Origin: Alphaproteobacteria bacterium
GTDB lineage: Bacteria > Pseudomonadota > Alphaproteobacteria > Rs-D84
Assembly: GCA_013316395.1 (NCBI GenBank)
Contig: WSMU01000030.1
Span: 1-10,682 of the forward strand
DNA length: 10,682 nucleotides
Reading direction: 5' to 3'
The notes beneath the pieces are model-generated. The model saw nothing but the letters and a program-made list of their open reading frames with translations, did not search any database and was not told the origin of the DNA. The position numbers and the translations under genes are program-made. This document shows, in pieces, positions 6,689 to 10,682 of the stretch (its first letter is position 1; each line of letters starts with the position of its first letter).

Positions 6689-6720
6689 AAAGGCGCCCCT
6701 GAGTGGGGTGTTTTTATTTG
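6689..6720 (+). terminator. second terminator-like hairpin downstream of tRNA-Cys
   Basis: Stem GCGCCCC (6693-6699) / GGGGTGT (6705-6711) with two G·U pairs, loop TGAGT, extended by A/T pairs, then TTTTTATTT. It resembles the preceding terminator (both begin AAAGGCGCCC) and lies immediately upstream of the -35 box of the next promoter. Confidence 0.68.
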
Positions 6721-6745
6721 CAAACCCAAACATTTTTGTTATAAT
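6717..6745 (+). promoter_or_regulatory. promoter of the structured RNA / HTH transcript
   Basis: TTTGCA (6717-6722), a 17-bp spacer and a perfect TATAAT (6740-6745) with an extended TGt element at 6737-6739. The expected start is near 6751-6752. The block TTTTATTTGCAAAC (6712-6725) over the -35 is shared with the pnp promoter. Confidence 0.75.
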
Positions 6746-6750
6746 TTTGC

Positions 6751-6905
6751 ATGCATCGGGTGATACCCGGTGTGAGGTGTAAGAACCTCCACAAATTAAA
6801 TATGCTCCAACTTGGTTGGAGGCCTGCGATATACTTAAATAAGCAGGACTATATTTGTGTAGTTCTTAACCTCCAACCGCCCTTCATCAAGGCGGATTTT
6901 TGTTT
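6751..6905 (+). ncRNA. structured leader or small RNA of unknown family
   Basis: About 155 nt from a strong promoter to a terminator. Helices I can draw: hairpin CATCGGGT (6754-6761) / ACCCGGTG (6765-6772); a long-range stem in which 6774-6778 and 6780-6786 pair with 6862-6873 (bulged G6779), then after a small internal loop 6790-6796 pairs with 6853-6859; inside it the hairpins CTCCAAC / GTTGGAG (6805-6811, 6815-6821) and CCTGC / GCAGG (6823-6827, 6843-6847); finally the terminator. An alternative 9-bp pairing joins GGTTGGAGG (6814-6822) to CCTCCAACC (6870-6878), which would break the long stem and reach into the terminator. It could be an attenuator for the HTH gene or an independent sRNA. 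I do not recognise 6S, tmRNA, SRP RNA or a known riboswitch core. Confidence 0.62.
6877..6905 (+). terminator. terminator of the structured RNA, upstream of the HTH gene
   Basis: CCGCC (6877-6881) pairs with GGCGG (6891-6895), extended inside by TT/AA with one bulged C, followed by A and TTTTT. It ends 12 nt before the Shine-Dalgarno of the HTH gene, so that gene needs read-through from the promoter at 6717-6745 or another start that I do not see. Confidence 0.72.
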
Positions 6906-6926
6906 GTCAAAAATATGGAGGATAAA

Positions 6927-7205
6927 ATGAAAAGCATAGACGGACCCACGGGCCGCATCGGCGTTATACTGCGCCGCGCACGCACCACGTGCAACATGAG
7001 CCAGGAAGAGGCTTCAATACTGTTACATATAACCCAGCAAGAAATCTGCCAGTTGGAGCGTGGAACCGCGCAAATTCCCGCGGATATTATAGAGCGAATG
7101 TTTTTGCTGGCCTATAAATCAATGCGGATGCGGGTGCTCGAAAATATTTACAAGCGTCGGCGTAAAATATATCGCCGACTTGAAGAGTACAAAAAGTCCG
7201 CATAA
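6927..7205 (+). CDS. small XRE-family helix-turn-helix DNA-binding protein
   Basis: A 92-residue protein. The start is ATG 6927, with GGAGG (6917-6921) at 5 nt; a TTG further upstream falls in the terminator. Residues about 8-65 form a lambda-repressor-like HTH: RIGVILRRAR is helix 1, MSQEEASILLHI helix 2, TQQEICQLERGT the recognition helix. The C-terminal third (about 70-92) is a strongly basic helix (YKRRRKIYRRLEEYKK) without a recognisable effector domain. Cytoplasmic; targets unknown. It follows a structured RNA with a terminator, suggesting that its expression is attenuated, possibly by its own product. It is transcribed towards ybaB and closed by a shared terminator. Family assignment is good, role unknown. 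Confidence 0.86.
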   Translation: MKSIDGPTGRIGVILRRARTTCNMSQEEASILLHITQQEICQLERGTAQIPADIIERMFLLAYKSMRMRVLENIYKRRRKIYRRLEEYKKSA

Positions 7206-7234
7206 AAAAACACCGGGAAACCCCGGTGTTTTTT
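7206..7234. terminator. bidirectional terminator between the HTH gene and ybaB
   Basis: Hairpin CACCGGG / CCCGGTG (7211-7217, 7222-7228) flanked by A7 and T6, located directly after the HTH stop and 16 bp from the convergent ybaB stop. The stem-loop is identical to the one at 35-52. Confidence 0.9.
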
Positions 7235-7249
7235 ATATGATTTGTATCA

Positions 7250-7549
7250 TTATTCCGGCATCGGCATACCCGCCGTGGCATCGCCCATAATCTTGTCGAT
7301 TGCGGCATCGGCCTTTGCCTTGGCATCACGAAATGCGGCCAAAACCGTTTCCGATATCGCCGCCGCATCGCGGCCGGCCAGTGCATCGCTGACCTTGATA
7401 TCAACCAGGTCATATTTACCCGTCATGGTAACAATGCACGCCCCGGCGTCTGCAATACCGCGAACAGTTGTTTTATCCAGCAAATCCTGGGCGGCGGAAA
7501 CACGGTCCTGAAGGACGCGCGCCTGTTCCATAAATGATTCCATATCCAT
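7250..7549 (-). CDS. ybaB: YbaB/EbfC-family nucleoid-associated protein
   Basis: Small DNA-binding protein of the YbaB/EbfC family, which forms homodimers and binds DNA. The 99-residue product has the family pattern: an N-terminal helix (FMEQARVLQDRVSAAQDLL), a central sheet (TVRGIADAGACIVTMTGKYDLVDIKVSDAL), a C-terminal helix (ETVLAAFRDAKAKADAAIDKIM) and the tail TAGMPMPE that parallels the usual TAGLPLP ending. The start is ATG 7547-7549 behind a purine-rich AGGGGGAAGAG; an ATG two codons later is also possible. The longer open frame to 7669 overlaps the end of pnp and is not family-like. It is usually found between dnaX and recR; here it follows pnp in the same direction by about 50 bp. 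Confidence 0.88.
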   Translation of the reverse strand: MDMESFMEQARVLQDRVSAAQDLLDKTTVRGIADAGACIVTMTGKYDLVDIKVSDALAGRDAAAISETVLAAFRDAKAKADAAIDKIMGDATAGMPMPE

Positions 7550-7570
7550 TTTCTCTTCCCCCTGCGTAAT

Positions 7571-7596
7571 GTGTGGCGCCGTAATCGGCGCCACAT
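7571..7596 (-). other. strong hairpin between pnp and ybaB
   Basis: TGTGGCGCC (7572-7580) and GGCGCCACA (7587-7595) form a perfect 9-bp stem around a 6-nt loop, with G·U pairs extending it. There is no T-run on either side, so it is not a standard terminator. It begins 6 bp after the pnp stop. It may protect the pnp mRNA 3' end, be a processing site, or reduce flow into ybaB. Confidence 0.8.
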
Positions 7597-7601
7597 GCAT
7601 A

Positions 7602-9782
7602 TTATTCCGCCTTTGACTCGGCACCTGTCTTCTGGTCGATACCAACCATGGACATGCGTGTCTTGCCACGCTTGTCGGCGCCCAGATATTTTACATATAC
7701 CTTGTCGCCTTCCTTGTAGCCGGCATCTGCGATTTTCTCCAGGCGTTTGCCCGTGATTTCAGAAATATGAACCATGGATTCAAAACCGTTCATGATTTTC
7801 ACAAACAGACCGAAATCCTTTACCCCCGATACCGTGCCGGCGTAAATCTGGCCGACTTCGGGTTCTGCGGTGATGTCCTTGATGCGACGGATAGCTTCGT
7901 CGGCATCTTCTTTGGAAACAGCCATGATTTTAACAGTACCATCGTCTTCCAGGTCGATGTTCGTGTTCGTTTCACGGGTCAGGGCCTGAATCACGCTGCC
8001 GCCTTTGCCGATAACCTCGCGGACTTTGTCCGGGTTGATTTTCATTACATACATCTGGGGCGCGTATTCAGAAACCTTGTCGCGCGGGGCGGATATCGCC
8101 GCATTGATTTTACCCAGAATATGCATACGGCCGTCTTTGGCCTGGGCCAGGGCTTTTTCCATGATTTCAAATGTAATGGACGTAATTTTGATATCCATCT
8201 GCAGGGCGGTAATACCACGGTCTGTTCCGGTTACCTTAAAGTCCATATCGCCCAGGTGGTCTTCGTCACCCAAGATATCAGTCAAAACTGCGTAATCATC
8301 GCCTTCTTTTATCAACCCCATTGCAATACCCGCAACCGGACGTGTCAGCGGAACGCCACCATCCATCATTGCCAATGTTGCACCGCATGTTGTCGCCATG
8401 GACGATGAACCGTTCGATTCCAAAATATCGGATACAACGCGGATTACATAGTCAAACTGGGCGCGTGTGGGCACCATCGGGTGCAATGCACGCCATGCCA
8501 GGTTACCATGCCCCAGTTCACGACGCGACGGGGATTTCAGCCCCTTGCATTCACCAACGGAATAACCCGGGAAGTTATAGTTTAGGAAGAAATCTTTTTC
8601 TTCGGCACCGTCGAGTGTTTCAATCGGCAGTGCATCCTTGCCACCGCCCAATGTTAAAGACACCAACGCCTGCGTTTCGCCACGCGTAAACAGCGCGGAC
8701 CCGTGTGCACGCGGCAAAACACCCAGTTCGATTTCAATCGGACGCACCGTCTTGGTGTCGCGGCCGTCGATACGGGGCTTGCCCGCCAGGATGTTGCCAC
8801 GCATAATGCGTGCGGTGATGTTTTCTACTATCTCGTCCGCCCATGATTCCAGTGTGGATGACGCCGTCGTTGTATCCGGGAACAAATCCGGAATAATTGC
8901 CTTGGCTGTGGTGTGAATCTCAGACAGTGTGTCCAGACGAACCAACTTTTCCTTAATCGCCAGGGCAGCTTCGATGTCGCCGGCGAACTTTTCAAACGCG
9001 GACTCCATTTCAATATATTCCGCAGACTTTTCAGGTGTCGCCCAGCGTTCCTTGCCCGCTTTTTCAGCCAACTCGTTAATCGCCGCGATTACAGCCTGTT
9101 GCGCATCAAAACCGAACTTTACCGCACCCAGGGTCGTTGCCTCGTCCAGTTCGCCAATTTCGGATTCAACCATCAAAACACCGTCTTTGGTCGCCGCAAC
9201 AACCAGGTCCATTTCTGAATCCTCTGTGAACTTGCGCGACGGGTTCAGAACATACGCACCATCGGCATAGCCAACACGCGCCGCACCAATTGGTCCCTGG
9301 AACGGAACACCCGACAGAGCCAGCGCCGCACTGGATGCAATCATTGCCAAAATGTCGGGCTGGTTCTTTTTGTCATACGAGAAAACCTGAGCGATGATTT
9401 GAACCTTGTTCTTAAAGGTTTCTGGGAACAGAGGACGTATCGGACGGTCAATCAAGCGCGCGGTTAATGTTTCAGCGGTCGACGCCTTACCCTCGCGGCG
9501 ATCGCGAGAGCCCGGAATACGGCCCGCGGATGCGTACTTTTCCTGATAATCAACGGTTAAGGGGAAGAAATCCTGACCCTCTACCGCGGACTTTTCCGCA
9601 CAGACGGTCGCCAATACCATTGTGCCGCCCATTGTTGCCAAAACAGAACCATTTGCCTGCTTTGCCAGTCGGCCTGTTTCCAGGCGCAGTGTTTCATCAC
9701 CATACGGGATTTCAACAAAAACCGGATTGTTTAAGCGCGTTGCCGCGTTTTCGGTTTCTTTCTTAGATTTTCCAAAAAACAT
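7602..9782 (-). CDS. pnp: polyribonucleotide nucleotidyltransferase (PNPase)
   Basis: 3'-to-5' phosphorolytic exoribonuclease that releases nucleoside diphosphates; forms a trimer and acts in mRNA decay. The 726-residue protein has all domains: first RNase PH core about 20-150, helical linker about 155-330, second RNase PH core about 335-560 with ESNGSSSMATTCGATLA (455-471) and the catalytic aspartates D506 and D512 in DEDHLGDMD, KH domain about 574-630 with IGKGGS (591-596), and S1 domain about 641-715. An extra N-terminal stretch of about 18 residues precedes the usual start of the fold; the ATG is supported by GGAG (9791-9794) at 8 nt. The RNA-channel loop after GRIPGS reads RDRRE rather than the usual aromatic FFRRE or YFKRE. 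Upstream is a kinase-like gene, not rpsO. Confidence 0.97.
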   Translation of the reverse strand: MFFGKSKKETENAATRLNNPVFVEIPYGDETLRLETGRLAKQANGSVLATMGGTMVLATVCAEKSAVEGQDFFPLTVDYQEKYASAGRIPGSRDRREGKASTAETLTARLIDRPIRPLFPETFKNKVQIIAQVFSYDKKNQPDILAMIASSAALALSGVPFQGPIGAARVGYADGAYVLNPSRKFTEDSEMDLVVAATKDGVLMVESEIGELDEATTLGAVKFGFDAQQAVIAAINELAEKAGKERWATPEKSAEYIEMESAFEKFAGDIEAALAIKEKLVRLDTLSEIHTTAKAIIPDLFPDTTTASSTLESWADEIVENITARIMRGNILAGKPRIDGRDTKTVRPIEIELGVLPRAHGSALFTRGETQALVSLTLGGGKDALPIETLDGAEEKDFFLNYNFPGYSVGECKGLKSPSRRELGHGNLAWRALHPMVPTRAQFDYVIRVVSDILESNGSSSMATTCGATLAMMDGGVPLTRPVAGIAMGLIKEGDDYAVLTDILGDEDHLGDMDFKVTGTDRGITALQMDIKITSITFEIMEKALAQAKDGRMHILGKINAAISAPRDKVSEYAPQMYVMKINPDKVREVIGKGGSVIQALTRETNTNIDLEDDGTVKIMAVSKEDADEAIRRIKDITAEPEVGQIYAGTVSGVKDFGLFVKIMNGFESMVHISEITGKRLEKIADAGYKEGDKVYVKYLGADKRGKTRMSMVGIDQKTGAESKAE

Positions 9783-9785
9783 AAG

Positions 9786-9825
9786 TTTTTCTCCATTTTT
9801 TAGTTCATTTACATGCGGAGAAAAA
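9786..9825 (-). promoter_or_regulatory. hairpin sequestering the pnp ribosome binding site
   Basis: On the minus strand TTTTTCTCC (9825 to 9817) is perfectly complementary to GGAGAAAAA (9794 to 9786), which contains the pnp Shine-Dalgarno. The loop is 22 nt. Formation of this 9-bp stem would hide the ribosome binding site of pnp. Confidence 0.6.
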
Positions 9826-9874
9826 TCATTCGTTTCTGCATTCTTTTATAAACACACAAAAGAATAATTTTCAT
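9809..9874 (-). CDS. possible 21-codon upstream ORF in the pnp leader
   Basis: ATG 9872-9874 is preceded by AAGGAG (9882-9887) at 7 nt and runs 21 codons to TAA at 9809-9811. The peptide begins MKIILLCVYK and is basic and hydrophobic, with four Met. Its last codons cover the strand that pairs with the pnp ribosome binding site, and it ends 26 bp before the pnp ATG. No homologue is recognised. Whether the Shine-Dalgarno is transcribed depends on which of two TATAAT boxes is used. It may be a regulatory leader peptide or chance. Confidence 0.4.
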   Translation of the reverse strand: MKIILLCVYKRMQKRMIFLRM

Positions 9875-9888
9875 CCCCGCACTCCTTG

Positions 9889-9917
9889 ATTATAGATTAT
9901 ATTTGCGTGTTTGCAAA
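9889..9917 (-). promoter_or_regulatory. pnp promoter
   Basis: On the minus strand TTTGCA (9917 to 9912) is followed after 17 bp by TATAAT (9894 to 9889). A second TATAAT lies 7 bp upstream (9901 to 9896) without a good -35. The main pair predicts a start near 9882 and a leader of about 100 nt. The same TTTTATTTGCAAAC block occurs over the -35 of the promoter at 6717-6745. Confidence 0.68.
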
Positions 9918-9949
9918 TAAAATAAGCGGGATTATGTCCCGCTTATTTG
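9916..9949 (-). terminator. terminator of the kinase-like gene
   Basis: A perfect 12-bp stem AAATAAGCGGGA (9920-9931) / TCCCGCTTATTT (9937-9948) with a 5-nt loop; on the minus strand it runs into TTATTTTATTT. The stop codon of the kinase-like gene (9943-9945) is inside the stem, so terminating ribosomes sit at the hairpin. Confidence 0.85.
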
Positions 9950-10677
9950 TTTTCCGCCTGATAGCGGGCAATATACTCGAACACAGTCTTCATTATCAGA
10001 CTGCCTGCGCCGCGCTTGTTCAAAAAACCCAGTGCACGCATCAAATCAGGATGCATATTGCAAAACGCCGCACTTTCCCAATCTATAAACGCAACTATGT
10101 CGCCGGTTTCGGGATTTATCACAAAATTACCGCCAATGTCATTATGGTACCAACCGAAAAACATCCCGGCCGTTGCACCACTGGGCTTTAAATGCCGAAT
10201 AGACTTCGGGTCACTGCGCCCGATTTCAAACATAAACGATGCCAGCTGGCGCGCTATTTTATCCTCGTGCTTTAAAATTGTAGCCGTGTCCATGTCGGCC
10301 AATGTTTTCCCAGGCAGGAAATCATATTTCAAAACATCCATGCCCTTGAAAGACAATATCTCCATCTTAGGAATAGTAATCGGGGATATCTGGCGAAACG
10401 CATCCGCAAACATCTTTTCGCGCCGCGGCGTGTCTTTTTTCGCCGCAACCAACGGGAACTTGTATGCAACCTCATTATCAAGTACGACAATTATTTTCTT
10501 CATTCCACCATGACCGGAATACGTCCGAACGCACGCGTTCGGACGCCCGGCGTCACGACGGGCAAAATCGATATATTCGCCGATATCATAATTAAGCCGC
10601 GTACGTACACGATGAGGCAGCTTCTTATCGGGTATAAAGCCGCATACTATATTTGCGACCGTTTGCTTTATTCCCAT
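9943..10677 (-). CDS. APH/choline-kinase-fold phosphotransferase, substrate unknown
   Basis: A 244-residue protein with the signatures of small-molecule kinases: K73 in VAYKFPL as candidate ATP-binding lysine, E87 in RREKMF as its partner, a hinge-like LKYDFLPGKTLADM, the catalytic loop HNDIGGN (178-184, Asp180 and Asn184) and the metal-binding FIDWE (Asp199). Such proteins phosphorylate aminoglycosides, choline, sugars or lipopolysaccharide; this one is not assignable. The opening segment (FIPDKKLPHRVR) resembles the start of proteins I associate with cell-surface polysaccharide or LPS gene clusters, so an envelope substrate is a reasonable guess. The frame stays open to the window edge, so the start at 10677 is provisional and no ribosome binding site can be judged. 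A perfect 11-bp inverted repeat lies inside the gene at 10522-10545. Confidence 0.75.
   Translation of the reverse strand: MGIKQTVANIVCGFIPDKKLPHRVRTRLNYDIGEYIDFARRDAGRPNACVRTYSGHGGMKKIIVVLDNEVAYKFPLVAAKKDTPRREKMFADAFRQISPITIPKMEILSFKGMDVLKYDFLPGKTLADMDTATILKHEDKIARQLASFMFEIGRSDPKSIRHLKPSGATAGMFFGWYHNDIGGNFVINPETGDIVAFIDWESAAFCNMHPDLMRALGFLNKRGAGSLIMKTVFEYIARYQAENK
10522..10545. repeat. perfect inverted repeat within the kinase-like gene
   Basis: CGTCCGAACGC (10522-10532) and GCGTTCGGACG (10535-10545) are separated by 2 bp, forming a GC-rich hairpin inside coding sequence (residues about 45-52). There is no T-run. It may be an intragenic structure or recognition site, or a small inserted palindrome. 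Confidence 0.8.
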
Positions 10678-10682
10678 TACTT

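Noticed and set aside
6751..6905. 6S RNA, tmRNA, SRP RNA or a known riboswitch
   Set aside because: The helices do not give the closing stem plus central bubble of 6S RNA; there is no tRNA-like domain or tag of tmRNA, no GGAA tetraloop of SRP RNA, and no riboswitch core I recognise. 6S RNA is the least firmly excluded.
6900..6926. Upstream TTG start for the HTH gene
   Set aside because: The codon is in the terminator T-run; GGAGG fits ATG 6927.
7550..7669. 41-residue extension of YbaB into pnp
   Set aside because: It covers the hairpin and the pnp 3' end and has no family resemblance.
1..10682. Mobile elements, CRISPR, toxin-antitoxin or defence genes
   Set aside because: No transposase, integrase, direct-repeat array or cas gene is visible; the lone HTH gene has no toxin partner beside it.

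Overview
The window reads as chromosomal core and envelope DNA of a Gram-negative bacterium, most likely an alphaproteobacterium. Evidence: a Pal lipoprotein, a TolC-type outer-membrane channel, a tRNA-Cys of the alphaproteobacterial type, and a cysteine-free uracil-DNA-glycosylase-like protein of a kind I associate with that class. The base composition is moderate, with short intergenic gaps and many compact hairpin terminators. I see no insertion sequence, phage gene, CRISPR array or attachment site.

Layout. Positions 1-581: pal runs leftward to its own terminator and shares a 75-bp divergent promoter region with the next gene. Positions 582-1380: a UDG-family gene whose frame is broken at a run of nine C. 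Positions 1423-1977: infC, which starts at ATT, followed by a two-way terminator. Positions 2006-6459: a leftward four-gene operon, tolC, macA, ABC ATPase, MacB-type permease, encoding a complete tripartite efflux pump with MacB split into two proteins. Positions 6485-6633: the tolC promoter and, divergently, tRNA-Cys with its own promoter. Positions 6633-6926: no certain protein gene, but two stacked terminator hairpins, a strong promoter and a highly structured RNA of about 150 nt ending in a terminator just before a small HTH gene (6927-7205). Positions 7250-9782: leftward pnp then ybaB, with a strong hairpin between them. Positions 9783-9942: the pnp leader, in which the pnp ribosome binding site can be folded away and a 21-codon ORF covers the sequestering strand. 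Positions 9943-10677: a kinase-fold (APH/choline kinase type) gene.

The genes fall into three themes: envelope (pal, the efflux operon, perhaps the kinase), translation and RNA turnover (infC, tRNA-Cys, pnp), and nucleic-acid binding (UDG-like protein, HTH protein, YbaB). The most interesting material is in the untranslated regions. First is the structured RNA at 6751-6905, which has mutually exclusive helices and could be an attenuator for the HTH gene or a free sRNA. Second is the pnp leader with its sequestered Shine-Dalgarno. These two transcripts start from promoters that share the same 14-bp block at the -35 position with the same spacing. Third is the C9 tract in the UDG-like gene. All similarity statements come from reading motifs; no database search was run.
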